The notes beneath the pieces were generated by a model that had not been told where the DNA came from, did no database searches, and worked only from the letters and a program-made list of their open reading frames with translations. The position numbers and the translations under genes are program-made. Positions 1 through 11,736 of a DNA stretch of 64,000 bases are shown in pieces. This DNA is from Methylibium sp. (GTDB taxonomy: Bacteria > Pseudomonadota > Gammaproteobacteria > Burkholderiales > Burkholderiaceae_C), in NCBI GenBank assembly GCA_013824165.1, contig PNNH01000072.1:1-64000 (forward strand), in the 5' to 3' direction. Every line of letters begins with the position of its first letter. Position 1 is the first letter of the stretch.

Positions 1-2
1 GG

Positions 3-365
3 GAGAAGCTGGCCTTCTGGGGCATCTGGGTGCTGGCGATGCTGCACGCCTTCGTGCGCAGCGGCCCGGTGGCGCAGGCGCGCATGAACCCGGCCTGGCG
101 CGAGCAGTGCTGGGCGCTGGGCGCGCTGACCGTGGCGGCCGTGGTGCTCAACGCCTTGACCACGGGTGACCATCTGGTCAAGACGGTGTTCACCGACACC
201 TACTGGCCGGTGGCGGGGGTGGACCTGAGCCTGCTGGCCACGGCGGGCATTGCCATCTGGGCGGCGCGCAAGCTGGTGCGGCGCGAGCGGGGTGTGCTCA
301 CCTCGAAATCCGCCAAGGCCGACTCCACCGAGCCGAACGAATCCGCCGAGGTGGCCCATGTCTGA
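3..365 (+). CDS. PepSY-associated TM protein, C-terminal fragment
   Basis: The gene is cut by the left edge of the window: the frame is open from base 3 with no stop and begins EKLAFWGIWVLAMLHAF. About 120 residues remain, with two hydrophobic membrane segments and a charged, Ser/Glu-rich tail. The sequence style and the DUF3325 gene that follows are typical of PepSY-associated transmembrane proteins (PiuB-like) in siderophore or iron-uptake loci, where they are thought to help reduce or release iron at the inner membrane. The stop overlaps the next start by a few bases, so the two genes are co-translated. Family assignment is by resemblance and context only, because the PepSY domains themselves lie outside the window. 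Confidence 0.7.
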   Translation, partial: EKLAFWGIWVLAMLHAFVRSGPVAQARMNPAWREQCWALGALTVAAVVLNALTTGDHLVKTVFTDTYWPVAGVDLSLLATAGIAIWAARKLVRRERGVLTSKSAKADSTEPNESAEVAHV

Positions 366-690
366 GGCACTGTGGCTGGCCGCAGCAGCGGCCCTGACCC
401 TGGCCGGCATGGGCTGGCTGGCGCTGGCCATGGAGGCGCACTGGGGGCAGGTGATGCAGCGGCCGGCCGAGGCTGCTGCCCGCGCCCGGCAGGTGCTCCG
501 AGCCATGGGGATCCTTGCCCTGCCGCTGTCACTGTTGGCCTGCCTGATGGCCGACCGGCCGTCCATGGCAGTGCTGGTGTGGGTGATGCTGCTGGCAGGC
601 AGCGCGGCGGCCGTGGCGATGATCCTGGCGCGCCGGCCGCAGATGCTGCGCGCATTGTGGCCTGTCGATTCCGCCGCGCTATTTCGCTGA
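358..690 (+). CDS. DUF3325 family small membrane protein
   Basis: A 110-residue protein starting MSEALWLAAAAALTLAGMGW, with three hydrophobic helices (about residues 3-22, 45-63 and 68-90) and a basic loop between the first two. DUF3325 proteins are usually the last gene of TonB-receptor/PepSY/DUF3649 iron-uptake operons, which fits its position directly after the PepSY-type fragment. The chosen ATG overlaps the end of the upstream gene (stop at 363-365). A longer in-frame reading upstream is rejected because it would run deep into the PepSY gene. The molecular function is unknown. Confidence 0.75.
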   Translation: MSEALWLAAAAALTLAGMGWLALAMEAHWGQVMQRPAEAAARARQVLRAMGILALPLSLLACLMADRPSMAVLVWVMLLAGSAAAVAMILARRPQMLRALWPVDSAALFR

Positions 691-753
691 CGTGACTAGC
701 TGGAGGCGCAGGCGGCTTCGGCCAGAGCCGCAAGCCAGCGCCAGTGCAGGTAT

Positions 754-2055
754 CTAGCGCAGATTGCCGGTATGGCCCAGTGAGTAGCGCCCGGGCTGCG
801 GCCAGACCGTCAGACCGTGCGGCTCGATGCCCACCGGCACTTTGTCGACGTGGCCGTTGGCGGTGTCAAAGCGATACACCACGTTGTCATAGCGGCCGGA
901 TAGCCACAGGTACTTGCCGTCAGCGCTGACATTGCCCATGTCCGGGCTGCCACCACCGGGGATGGTCCAGTGCGCCACCACCTTCTCGGTGGCGAAGTCC
1001 ATCACCGAGACGCTGCCCGGGCCGCCCTTCTTGTCGCGAATGCGGTTGCTGCCACGGTTGGCCACGTAAAGTTTCTTGCCGTCGCGGCTCGGGTACAGGC
1101 CGTGCGCGCCCTTGCCGGTGCGCACAAAGCCCAGCTGCTTGAACGAAGCAAAGTCGACGATGTGCACGCCGTCCACCATCATGTCGGCGATGTAGAACTT
1201 CCTGCCGTCCGGCGAGATGCGGATGTCTTGCGGCATGCCGGGCGTGGTGCAGATGTCAGCCGTCGGGTCGATCGGATCCGGCAGGCGCTTGGCCTTCGGG
1301 CCGGGCGCTTCCAGCAGGGCCTGGACCTCGGGGCGGTTGATATAGGCGTTGAGCTTCAGCGAGCCCAGCACCTTGCGCTCGACCAGATCGACCTTCACCA
1401 CCGTGCCCGCGAACTCGCAGGTGAACAGCGCGTAGCGGCCGTCGATCGAGAAATCCGCGTGGTTGATGCCCTTGCAGCCCGGCACCGCAATTGAATAGTC
1501 CAACGCCATGCTCTGAGCGTCGCGGAAGTCCAGGCGCTCAAAGGCCTCGGCCACGACGATGGCATGCCGGCCATCCGGCGACCAATACATGTTGTACGGG
1601 TCTTCGACCGGCACATCCTTGCCGGGTTTGCCGGTCTTGGGGTCGATGGGTGTCAAGCTGCCGCGGTTCGTGCCCTCGGCATTGTTCGCCACCCACAGGG
1701 TCTTCAGATCGTAGGACGGCACCACATGCTGCGGGAACAGGCCGACGCGGAAGGTCCTGACAACTTTGAGCGTATGGGGGTCGATCACCGACACCGTGCT
1801 GACGGCGCGGTTGGGCACGTAGATGCGTTCCAGCGCGCCTTCGACTGCCGGGCTGAGGCGGCCCGCTGCGGTTTCGCTGTAGACGTTGAGCGGATCGCGC
1901 ACCGGCGGCATGCCAGGCACCGGCTGGAGTGCCGGTGTTCCCGCCGGCATCGCGGCGGACCGGCTGGTCTCTGCCGCCTTGGGCTGCTGCGCCCAGAACA
2001 CCCCGCCCGCGACGGCCACGGCCGCCATGCCCACACCCAACCATGCTCTCGTCAT
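754..2055 (-). CDS. YVTN-type beta-propeller protein, exported
   Basis: A 433-residue protein with an N-terminal hydrophobic segment (MTRAWLGVGMAAVAVAGGVF) that looks like a signal peptide or anchor. It is followed by repeated propeller blades of the type IYVPNRAVSTVSVIDP, LWVANNAEGTN and LYVANRGSNRI. Such YVTN/NHL-like propellers are periplasmic; relatives include NirF and surface-layer propellers, and most have no assigned reaction. The start used is the Met directly before the signal segment; earlier Mets in the same frame would give an improbable Arg-rich extension. It lies 64 bases downstream of the creatininase gene on the same strand and converges on the DUF3325 gene. Its partner is unknown. 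Confidence 0.75.
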   Translation of the reverse strand: MTRAWLGVGMAAVAVAGGVFWAQQPKAAETSRSAAMPAGTPALQPVPGMPPVRDPLNVYSETAAGRLSPAVEGALERIYVPNRAVSTVSVIDPHTLKVVRTFRVGLFPQHVVPSYDLKTLWVANNAEGTNRGSLTPIDPKTGKPGKDVPVEDPYNMYWSPDGRHAIVVAEAFERLDFRDAQSMALDYSIAVPGCKGINHADFSIDGRYALFTCEFAGTVVKVDLVERKVLGSLKLNAYINRPEVQALLEAPGPKAKRLPDPIDPTADICTTPGMPQDIRISPDGRKFYIADMMVDGVHIVDFASFKQLGFVRTGKGAHGLYPSRDGKKLYVANRGSNRIRDKKGGPGSVSVMDFATEKVVAHWTIPGGGSPDMGNVSADGKYLWLSGRYDNVVYRFDTANGHVDKVPVGIEPHGLTVWPQPGRYSLGHTGNLR

Positions 2056-2119
2056 CGACAGTCTCTTTCGCTTCGCAACAGATGTCCGGACCATTATTGC
2101 CGGCCTTGCTGGGCGGATT

Positions 2120-2932
2120 TCAGTGCGGCGTCGCCAGCGCGCGACGCAGAGCCTGCAGACTTTGTCGCACCACAAGGTCGGCGCCCTCGCGCCCCAGCGC
2201 GGCCGTGGCGGCGCGAGGGTCGCCGGTGACGCCATTGGCCGGGCTGTGGCGCGCGGCATCGCCGAGTTGCTCGGCACGGACCATGCCCGGCACGGTGGCC
2301 ATCAGCAGCGCGGTATCCAGCAAGCCGGCATGCACGCCGATCTCGGACTCGCTGTGGCCCAGTTCGCGCAGGCGCTGCCGAAATGCGGCCAGTGCCTCGC
2401 GGTAATAGACGCCGACGTAATGCACGCGGGCCGAAGGCGCCCCGCCTTTGCGCTTCCATTCGCGGCTGAGCTGCTCAGCGATTTGCTGCAGCTGGCGCTG
2501 ATAGTCGCCCGAATCGCCGATCAGCACGATATCCAGGAAGCCGCCGCGCCGCAGGCTTTGTGCGGCAGCAGCCAGCAGGGCGCCGAAGGCCTCGGGTGGC
2601 GTGTCGATGGTGCCGGGGAAATGCAGGTGACCTCGCGACTCGGGCACATAGGCCAGCACCGGCGCGACCACCGCCTGACCTAACTCTGCTGCGATGCGTC
2701 CGGCCAGCACGCGCACCCGGGCGTTGTGCTTGCCCAGCGCCATATGCGGGCCATTCTGCTCGGTGCCACCGATCGGGATGATGACCGTCGTCGCGCCGTC
2801 GCGCTGCGCAGCCTGCAGCTCAGGCCAGGTCAGCTCTTCAAGATAGACGCTGGGCAGCGCCGCCTGTGCGGCACCCTGCCCCACAGCGAGCAGCAGCGCA
2901 GCCAGCAGCGGGCGCCAGCCGCGCCACCACAT
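2120..2932 (-). CDS. creatininase-family protein with altered metal site
   Basis: A 270-residue protein with a signal peptide (MWWRGWRPLLAALLLAVGQ...AQA) followed by a creatininase fold. Creatininases are metal-dependent amidohydrolases whose metals are held by an EQHG-type motif, an Asp, and a later GH.E motif. Here the corresponding segments read GGTEQNGPHMALGKHN and LIGDSGDY, so several canonical ligand positions are substituted, while the downstream HAGLLDT segment is retained. The Met at 2932 is preferred because GGGAG lies just upstream and it starts the signal peptide directly; the gene begins immediately after the guaA stop. A periplasmic enzyme of unknown substrate or a binding protein are both possible. 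Confidence 0.75.
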   Translation of the reverse strand: MWWRGWRPLLAALLLAVGQGAAQAALPSVYLEELTWPELQAAQRDGATTVIIPIGGTEQNGPHMALGKHNARVRVLAGRIAAELGQAVVAPVLAYVPESRGHLHFPGTIDTPPEAFGALLAAAAQSLRRGGFLDIVLIGDSGDYQRQLQQIAEQLSREWKRKGGAPSARVHYVGVYYREALAAFRQRLRELGHSESEIGVHAGLLDTALLMATVPGMVRAEQLGDAARHSPANGVTGDPRAATAALGREGADLVVRQSLQALRRALATPH

Positions 2933-2934
2933 GC

Positions 2935-4556
<1,622 letters not shown>

Positions 4557-4557
<1 letters not shown>

Positions 4558-5819
4558 CAGGAAGCCTGGGGCAGCGTCGCGTCAGCATCAGGGCTGCGCG
4601 AAAAGTGCCGCCAGGCAAAGAAAAGCGACAGCGCCTGAAGCACCGCGCAGAAATAGAACGGAGCGCCAATGCGCCAGTCGCCACGCGGCAGCTCCGAGAC
4701 GAAATACATCAGGCCCGAGCCCAGCACCGGCGCCAGCACGGCCATCACGCTGTTCAGCGAAGCCACGGCGCCCATGGTCTGACCCTGCGTGCGCGCATCG
4801 GCGGCGTTGGAGATCAGGCTCTGCATCACCGTGCCAGCGGCGAAGCCCAACACATTGAAGACGATCACCGCATACATCATCCAGCCCGCGGTGGCGCCAC
4901 CCCAGACCAGATTGGTCAGGACGCTGGACGCCAGGCCCAGCATCACCAGACGCGGCGCTGGGATGCGTTTGAGGAAATGCTTGAGCAAGAAGCCCTGCAC
5001 CAGCACCGACATCACGCCGACGGCGAACAGCGACATCCCGTTCTCTTTGGGCCCCCAACCGAACTTGAAGGTGGTGTAGAGCACCCAGCTGGTGTGCAGC
5101 ACCAACTGTGCCAGGCTCGACAGGCCGATCACGAACACCAGACCGCCCACACCCTTGAGCGCGCCCAGCTTGCGCAGCGAAGCCACCGGATTGGCGGCGC
5201 GCCACTCGAAGGGACGGCGGTTCTCCGGCGTGAGCGACTCGGGCAGCACGAAGTAGCCATAGACCCAGTTGGTCAGCGCCAGCACGCCGGCCACGTAGAA
5301 GGGCAGGTGCAGGTCGATATCGCCCAGGATGCCGCCCATCACCGGGCCGAGGATGAAGCCCATACCGAAGGCCGCACCCAGCATGCCGAAGCGCTTGGCG
5401 CGGTCCTCGGGCGCGGTGATGTCAGCCACATAGGCGTTGGCGACAGCCGCATTGGCCTGCATCGCGCCGCTGAACAGGCGCACCAGCACCAGCATCCACA
5501 AGGCCGTGGCCATCGCGGTGGTGAAGAAGCTCAGTGCCAGCCCCGAGAAGCCAATCAGCATCACCGGGCGCCGGCCATAACGATCCGACAGCGCACCCAG
5601 CACCGGCGCACCGATGAAGTTGGCAATGCCAAAAGCAACGGTGACGGCCAGATAGGCCAGCGTGTGCTCGGAAGCACTGCCGGCAAAGGTGCCGACCAGC
5701 GGCGGCAGCACCGGGATGATCAGGCCGATCGAGATCATGTCGATCAGCACCGCGATCATGATGAAGCCCATGCCGGCCGCTCGCTTGCCTGTGCCGCCCT
5801 GGACTGCGCTATCGCTCAC
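4557..5819 (-). CDS. MFS transporter, TCR/Tet-like family
   Basis: A roughly 420-residue major facilitator with 12 predicted membrane helices and the MFS motif-A sequence [13 protein letters not shown] after helix 2. It resembles the class of drug:proton antiporters that includes TetA, as in the opening [19 protein letters not shown] start at 5819 is preferred because a perfect AAGGAG lies 5 bases upstream; the in-frame ATG at 5837 precedes that ribosome site. It sits between guaB and guaA on the same strand, overlapping guaA, an arrangement that may simply be inherited. The substrate is unknown and the sequence alone does not justify calling it a tetracycline resistance gene. Confidence 0.85.
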
Positions 5820-5854
5820 TGCTGCTCCTTGTGACATGCTGCCGGAAGAAAGCG

Positions 5855-5888
5855 AAAGGGGCCGAGTCTTCGCAGCCTCCGCCCCTTT
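5855..5888 (-). terminator. candidate terminator or attenuator after guaB
   Basis: An 8-bp perfect stem, AAAGGGGC (5855-5862) with GCCCCTTT (5881-5888), whose 18-base loop can form a further short GAG/CTC stem. On the minus strand it follows the guaB stop and is trailed by a pyrimidine-rich TTTCGCTTTCTT stretch. It would separate guaB from the MFS-guaA pair. The T-tract is interrupted, so termination may be partial. Confidence 0.45.
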
Positions 5889-5905
5889 GCCCTCAGGCCT
5901 GCGCC

Positions 5906-7410
<1,505 letters not shown>

Positions 7411-7477
7411 CGGAAGCCGCGGCCCCGGCCCCGGGGCTACACTTTCCCGCACCTCTCCGCGACTGACTGACACCGCC

Positions 7478-7996
7478 ATGCCGAAGCTGCTGTACACCTT
7501 GCGCCCTGCCCTGCTGGTCCTGCTGATGATCGGCGTGGTGCCGACCGCGATGGCGCAGTGGAAGTGGCGTGACGCCAGCGGCAAGGTGCAATACAGCGAT
7601 CTGCCGCCACCCCAGGGCACGCTTGAAAAAGACATCCTGCAACGCCCGCCGAACGCGCGCCCGGCGGTGGTAGTGCGGCCGGTCGGCTCGGGCTCCCCAG
7701 CAGCCGAGGCCGCCGCCAGCGCGCCTCGCGCACCCACCCGCGCCGAGACCGAGCAGGAGGCTCGCAAGAAAGCCGCCGATGCCGAAAGCGCCAAACGGCA
7801 GAAGGAAGAAGATCGCAAGCAGGCGGAGTTGCGCGCCGAGAACTGCCGCCGCGCCACCGCACAGCTCAAGCTGCTGGAAGACGGCGTGCGGCTGACCCGT
7901 CGCAATGAGGCCGGCGAGAACATTCCTCTGGATGACCGCATGCGCGCTGACGAGATCCGCAACACCCGCAGCGTGATGGCAGCAGACTGCAAGTAG
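7478..7996 (+). CDS. DUF4124 domain protein, secreted
   Basis: A 172-residue protein with a signal peptide (MPKLLYTLRPALLVLLMIG...AMAQ), then a short DUF4124 domain (WKWRDASGKVQYSDLPPPQGT). A highly charged Glu/Lys/Arg/Ala-rich helical segment (about residues 85-130) and a C-terminal helical part follow. DUF4124 proteins are common periplasmic or envelope proteins of Proteobacteria with no established biochemical role. Two Cys residues (in ENCRRATA and near the C-terminus, ADCK) could form a disulfide. The gene is divergent from guaB and appears monocistronic. Confidence 0.75.
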   Translation: MPKLLYTLRPALLVLLMIGVVPTAMAQWKWRDASGKVQYSDLPPPQGTLEKDILQRPPNARPAVVVRPVGSGSPAAEAAASAPRAPTRAETEQEARKKAADAESAKRQKEEDRKQAELRAENCRRATAQLKLLEDGVRLTRRNEAGENIPLDDRMRADEIRNTRSVMAADCK

Positions 7997-8038
7997 CCGA
8001 CGGGGCCCCTGTCCGCGGGCAGCGCCTCAGGCCCGCGC

Positions 8039-8374
8039 TCAGGCCCGTGTCTTGCCGGCCAGCGGGCGGTGGCGCGAAACAATGCGCTCGCCTGCCGCGC
8101 GGTAGCGCTGACGGCGCGCTTCCTTCGGATCCACCGTGAGAGGCCGGTAGACCTCGATGCGATCGCGCTCGCGCAGCACCGTATCAAGCCCCTTCACCCG
8201 CCCCCAGATGCCGATCCGCAACTCGGCCAACTTCGACAGTTGTTCGGCGAAGGCCTCGCAAGTGCGCAAGGCCTGCTCAATCGTGCAGCCCTGATCGAGC
8301 TGTAGCAGCTCGTGGCGCACGTCGCCCGCCTGAGGACTCCAGACCAACTCCACCGTCAGAGGCTCAGCGCTCAT
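8039..8374 (-). CDS. rnfH: RnfH family ubiquitin-like protein
   Basis: A 111-residue protein with the RnfH/UPF0125 beta-grasp pattern: LTVELVWSPQAGDVRHELLQL, then CEAF...LAELRIGIWGR, and the hallmark LRERDRIEVYRPLTVDPKEARRQR. RnfH proteins are ubiquitin-like and found beside ratA and smpB in many Proteobacteria; the molecular role is not established. The ATG at 8374 sits one base after the ratA stop, so the two are translationally coupled. An upstream in-frame Met at 8389 lies inside ratA and is less likely. Confidence 0.88.
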   Translation of the reverse strand: MSAEPLTVELVWSPQAGDVRHELLQLDQGCTIEQALRTCEAFAEQLSKLAELRIGIWGRVKGLDTVLRERDRIEVYRPLTVDPKEARRQRYRAAGERIVSRHRPLAGKTRA

Positions 8375-8375
8375 C

Positions 8376-8843
8376 TCAGCGCGGGCCATAGACGCCTTCG
8401 GCGCGCTGGACGAAGCTGTCGACAAAAGTATTGGCGATCCGATCGAAGACCGGGCTGACCACCGTCTCCAGCGCCTTGCTCGAAAAGGCGTAGCGCAGCT
8501 CGAACTCGATCTTGCAGGCTTCAGGCTCGCTGCCATCGTCGCTGCTGCCGGGCTTGGTGAGCGGCAGGAAGTTCCACACGCCGTCAAGCAGCGAGAAGGG
8601 ACCGTCCACCAGCGCCATCTCGACGCGTCGAGCCGGCTGATGACTGTTGCGCGTGGTGAAGGCGTGGCGCACACCGGCATAGGCCAGCGACAAACGCGCG
8701 GTCATGCCTTCGTCGCTTTGGTCCAGCACCTCGGCCTGTTGGCACCAGGGCAGGAACTCCGGATAGCGCGTCACTCCGGTCACGAGCTCATACATCTCGC
8801 GCGGCGAGTACCACAGCAGAACTGACTTCTTGACGTGCTTCAT
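8376..8843 (-). CDS. ratA: RatA/COQ10-like SRPBCC protein
   Basis: A 155-residue START/SRPBCC-fold protein beginning [21 protein letters not shown], with the family landmarks YPEFLPWCQ and an internal WNFLPL segment. The family includes the E. coli ribosome-associated RatA (reported to block 70S formation) and mitochondrial Coq10, which binds ubiquinone. A quinone-chaperone role is equally consistent with the sequence, so the toxin label should be treated with caution. It is divergent from smpB across 47 bases and coupled to rnfH. Confidence 0.88.
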   Translation of the reverse strand: MKHVKKSVLLWYSPREMYELVTGVTRYPEFLPWCQQAEVLDQSDEGMTARLSLAYAGVRHAFTTRNSHQPARRVEMALVDGPFSLLDGVWNFLPLTKPGSSDDGSEPEACKIEFELRYAFSSKALETVVSPVFDRIANTFVDSFVQRAEGVYGPR

Positions 8844-8890
8844 ACAATGCCGGGATTGTATTGGCCCCTCCCGGCCCCAGATCGATATCC

Positions 8891-9355
8891 ATGTCCATTG
8901 CAGAAAACCGCCGCGCCCGATTCGAATATCACATCGAGGAACAGTTCGAGGCAGGCATCGTGCTCGAAGGCTGGGAAGTCAAAGCCATCCGCGCCGGCCA
9001 GGTGCAGCTGACCGACGGCTACGTGATGATCAAGAACGGCGAGCTCTATTTGATCGGCTGCCGCATCAACCCGCTGCGCACCGCGTCGACCCACGTGAAC
9101 CCGATGGCCGACCGGACCAAGAAGCTGCTGATGAAGAAGGACGAGATCCGTCGCCTGGTCGGCAAGGTCGAACAAAAAGGCTTCACGCTCGTTCCGCTCA
9201 ATCTGCACTACAAGGGCAGCCATGTGAAGGTCGACATCGCGCTGGCCAAGGGCAAGGATCTGCACGACAAGCGCGAGACCGAGAAGAAACGCGATTGGGA
9301 GCGGGAAAAGGGGCGCCTGATGCGACATTCAGTCGCATCCAGGCCGAAGGACTGA
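8891..9355 (+). CDS. smpB: SsrA-binding protein
   Basis: SmpB binds tmRNA and delivers it to stalled ribosomes for trans-translation. The 154-residue protein has the full family pattern: [41 protein letters not shown] and the basic C-terminal tail ([20 protein letters not shown]) that enters the decoding centre. The ATG at 8891 begins the conserved [10 protein letters not shown]; an earlier ATG in the same frame adds a proline-rich stretch without support. The divergent ratA gene is its usual neighbour. The tmRNA gene itself is not in the window. Confidence 0.97.
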   Translation: MSIAENRRARFEYHIEEQFEAGIVLEGWEVKAIRAGQVQLTDGYVMIKNGELYLIGCRINPLRTASTHVNPMADRTKKLLMKKDEIRRLVGKVEQKGFTLVPLNLHYKGSHVKVDIALAKGKDLHDKRETEKKRDWEREKGRLMRHSVASRPKD

Positions 9356-9382
9356 GCGCGCAGCGCTATCGAGGTCAACACC

Positions 9383-10447
9383 ATGCACTCACCAAAGGTC
9401 GACTTCTCTCGCATTCCACGCAGCGCACTGCCCGCCTTGCTGGCCGCCGCGCCGAAAGCTGAGTTACATCTGCACATCGAAGGCTCGCTGGAGCCCGAGC
9501 TGATGTTCGCGCTGGCGCAGCGCAACGGCATCACCCTGCCCTATGCCGACGTGGACGCCGTGCGCCGCGCCTATGCCTTCAGCAATCTGCAGAGCTTTCT
9601 GGACATCTACTACGCCGGCGCCGGCGTGCTGCAGACCGCGCAAGACTTCGAGGATCTGGCCTGGGCCTACTTCGAGCGAGCAGCCGCAGACAAGATCCGC
9701 CGCGCCGAGATCTTCTTCGACCCGCAGACCCACACCGCACGCGGCATCACGCTCGATGTCGTCATGACTGGCTTCACGCGCGCGATCGCGCGGGCCGAGC
9801 GTGAGCTCGGCCTGAGCGTGGGCCTGATCGCCTGCTTCCTGCGCCACCTGAGCGAAGAAGATGCGCTGGCCACGCTGGAACAGCTCAAGCCCTACCGCCG
9901 GCAACTGCTGGGCGTGGGTCTGGACAGCAGCGAGTTGGGCCACCCGCCAGAGAAGTTCGCGCGCGTGTTTGCCCAGGCCGGTGCACTGGGCCTGCACCGC
10001 GTGGCCCATGCGGGCGAAGAAGGCCCGCCCGCCTATGTGTGGGGCGCGTTGGACACGCTGCATGCCGAGCGCATCGACCACGGCGTGCGCAGCCTCGAAG
10101 ATGCCGCCTTGGTGGCCGAGCTGCGCCGCCGTTCCACACCGCTGACGGTGTGCCCGCTTTCCAACCTCAAGCTTTGCGTCGTCAAGACGCTGGCCGAGCA
10201 TCCGCTGCCGGCGCTGCTGAGCGAGGGACTCAAGGCGATGCTGAACTCGGACGACCCGGCCTACTTCGGCGGCTATCTGGGCGAGAACTTCCAGCAGTGC
10301 TTTGCCGCGATGCCGGCGCTCGGCGCAGCTGATGCGTACACACTGCTGCGCAACGGCTTCGAAGCCAGCTTCGCCCCTGAAGCGGACAAGGCGCGCTGGA
10401 CTGCCGAACTCGACGCGGTGTTTGCTGCCGCCGCCGCGGCGGGCTGA
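9383..10447 (+). CDS. add: adenine/adenosine deaminase family enzyme
   Basis: A 354-residue zinc hydrolase of the adenosine-deaminase superfamily. Metal and catalytic motifs are intact: HLHIEGSLE near residue 30, VAHAGEEGPP, RIDHGVR and LNSDDPAYFGGY. The segment GVGLDSSELGHPPEKF is of the kind seen in the subgroup experimentally assigned as adenine deaminases (adenine to hypoxanthine) rather than the LAGDE-type loop of classical adenosine deaminases. Purine salvage is therefore firm, while the exact substrate is an inference favouring adenine. It follows smpB by 27 bases and converges on the PLP-enzyme gene. Confidence 0.85.
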   Translation: MHSPKVDFSRIPRSALPALLAAAPKAELHLHIEGSLEPELMFALAQRNGITLPYADVDAVRRAYAFSNLQSFLDIYYAGAGVLQTAQDFEDLAWAYFERAAADKIRRAEIFFDPQTHTARGITLDVVMTGFTRAIARAERELGLSVGLIACFLRHLSEEDALATLEQLKPYRRQLLGVGLDSSELGHPPEKFARVFAQAGALGLHRVAHAGEEGPPAYVWGALDTLHAERIDHGVRSLEDAALVAELRRRSTPLTVCPLSNLKLCVVKTLAEHPLPALLSEGLKAMLNSDDPAYFGGYLGENFQQCFAAMPALGAADAYTLLRNGFEASFAPEADKARWTAELDAVFAAAAAAG

Positions 10448-10455
10448 GCGACTGA

Positions 10456-11667
10456 TCAGCCCCGCAGCCGACTCAAGCCCTGCAGCAGATCGGCGCGCAG
10501 ATCGGCCTCGGCTTCCAGGCCGATCGCGAAACGCACGATCTGACCCTCGCCATAGGGCAGGCTCAGCGAGCGGCTGCGGCTCATGTCGTAGGGCACGGCC
10601 AGGCTCATCGGCCCGGCCCAGGAATAGCCGATGCCGAACAGCTCCAGCGCGTCGATGAAGGCATCGACCTGCCGCTCGCTGTACTCAGGCTTGAACACCA
10701 CGGAGAACAGGCAGGCGGCGCCGGCGCTGCTGATGCCTTTCCAATGCGCATGCCCTGGCGAGCCCGGCAGCGCCGGGTGCAGCACTTGCGCCACCTCGGG
10801 CTGCACCGCCATCCAGGCGGCCAGCGCGCGGGTAGTGGCGTCCTGCGCGCGGTAGCGCAACTCCAACGTCGGCAGGCCGCGCAGCACCAGTTCGACATCG
10901 TTCTGGCCCAGGCCGTAGCCCAGGTGCTCGTGGGCATGGTTAAGCTTGTCGTGCAGGGCCTGGTCGCGGGTGTAGACCGCGCCCATCAACACATCGGCGC
11001 CGCCCGAGGGGTACTTGGTGAGCGCCTGCATCGAGATGTCGACGCCAAAGCCGGGCTCACTGTCCGGCAGCAGGTCGAAGGGATTGAAGGCAATGCCCGC
11101 CCCCCAGGTGTTGTCCAGCGCCGTGGTCACGCCATGGGCCTTGCAGGCCTTGAGAAGACCGATCAGGTCGGGGAACTCCAGCGTGATCGAGCCCGCCGCC
11201 TCCAGCCAGACCAGTTTGGTGTTCGAGCTGAGCATGCGCTTAAAGCCCTCAACATCCTGGCCGTCATAGAAGCGGTGCGTGATGCCGAAGCGCGGCAGCC
11301 AGTCCTCGCTGAGATAGCGGTTCTGGCCATAGACGTTGTCGGGCACCAGCACCTCGTCGCCAGGGCGCAGCAGGCCTAGCGACACCAGCGTGACGGCCGA
11401 CAGGCCGCTGGGCGTCAGCAGGCAGTGCTCGGCACCTTCCAGCGTGGCCAGGCGCGCGGCCAGCGTGTACGAGGTTGGCGTGCCGTGCAGGCCGTAGCGG
11501 TAGCTCTGGCCATCGCGCGGGCGCGGCTGACGCAGATCGGCGGTGTTCTTGAACAGCACCGTCGAGGCCTTGAACACCCCGACCGGATGGGCGTCCCAGC
11601 CCTCGGGCGCCTGGTAAGGGTGGTGGATCTGCTGGGTGGAAATCGCGCGCTGCTTCTTGTCGTTCAA
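10456..11667 (-). CDS. metC: Cys/Met metabolism PLP enzyme, cystathionine beta-lyase-like
   Basis: A PLP-dependent transsulfuration enzyme of about 403 residues that would cleave cystathionine to homocysteine in methionine synthesis. Visible landmarks are the tetramer/PLP-phosphate segment SYRYGLHGTPTSYTLAARL, TPSGLSAVTLV, LDNTWGAGI and the Schiff-base Lys in SMQALTKYPSGG. A TTG start at 11667 is chosen because GAGG lies 6 bases upstream; the in-frame GTG at 11679 has no ribosome site. A strong terminator sits just upstream (11684-11720), so a promoter must lie very close or expression depends on readthrough. Related lyases cannot be excluded on sequence alone. Confidence 0.85.
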   Translation of the reverse strand: MNDKKQRAISTQQIHHPYQAPEGWDAHPVGVFKASTVLFKNTADLRQPRPRDGQSYRYGLHGTPTSYTLAARLATLEGAEHCLLTPSGLSAVTLVSLGLLRPGDEVLVPDNVYGQNRYLSEDWLPRFGITHRFYDGQDVEGFKRMLSSNTKLVWLEAAGSITLEFPDLIGLLKACKAHGVTTALDNTWGAGIAFNPFDLLPDSEPGFGVDISMQALTKYPSGGADVLMGAVYTRDQALHDKLNHAHEHLGYGLGQNDVELVLRGLPTLELRYRAQDATTRALAAWMAVQPEVAQVLHPALPGSPGHAHWKGISSAGAACLFSVVFKPEYSERQVDAFIDALELFGIGYSWAGPMSLAVPYDMSRSRSLSLPYGEGQIVRFAIGLEAEADLRADLLQGLSRLRG

Positions 11668-11683
11668 GGCCGGCCTCACAAAT

Positions 11684-11720
11684 GAAAAAGCGGGCTGGAG
11701 CCACTGCTGCTCCAGCCCGC
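11684..11720 (-). terminator. rho-independent terminator after rimO
   Basis: A perfect 11-bp stem, GCGGGCTGGAG (11690-11700) and CTCCAGCCCGC (11710-11720), with a 9-base loop. On the minus strand it is followed by CTTTTTCATTT. It lies 16 bases after the rimO stop and only about 6 bases before the ribosome-binding site of the downstream metC-like gene. Confidence 0.85.
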
Positions 11721-11736
11721 TGCGGATTGTGCGCGA

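Noticed and set aside
8376-8843. RatA as a type II toxin-antitoxin toxin with a missing antitoxin
   Set aside because: The protein is an SRPBCC/COQ10-like family member and rnfH is not shown to be an antitoxin. The arrangement is common housekeeping context, so no toxin-antitoxin system is claimed.
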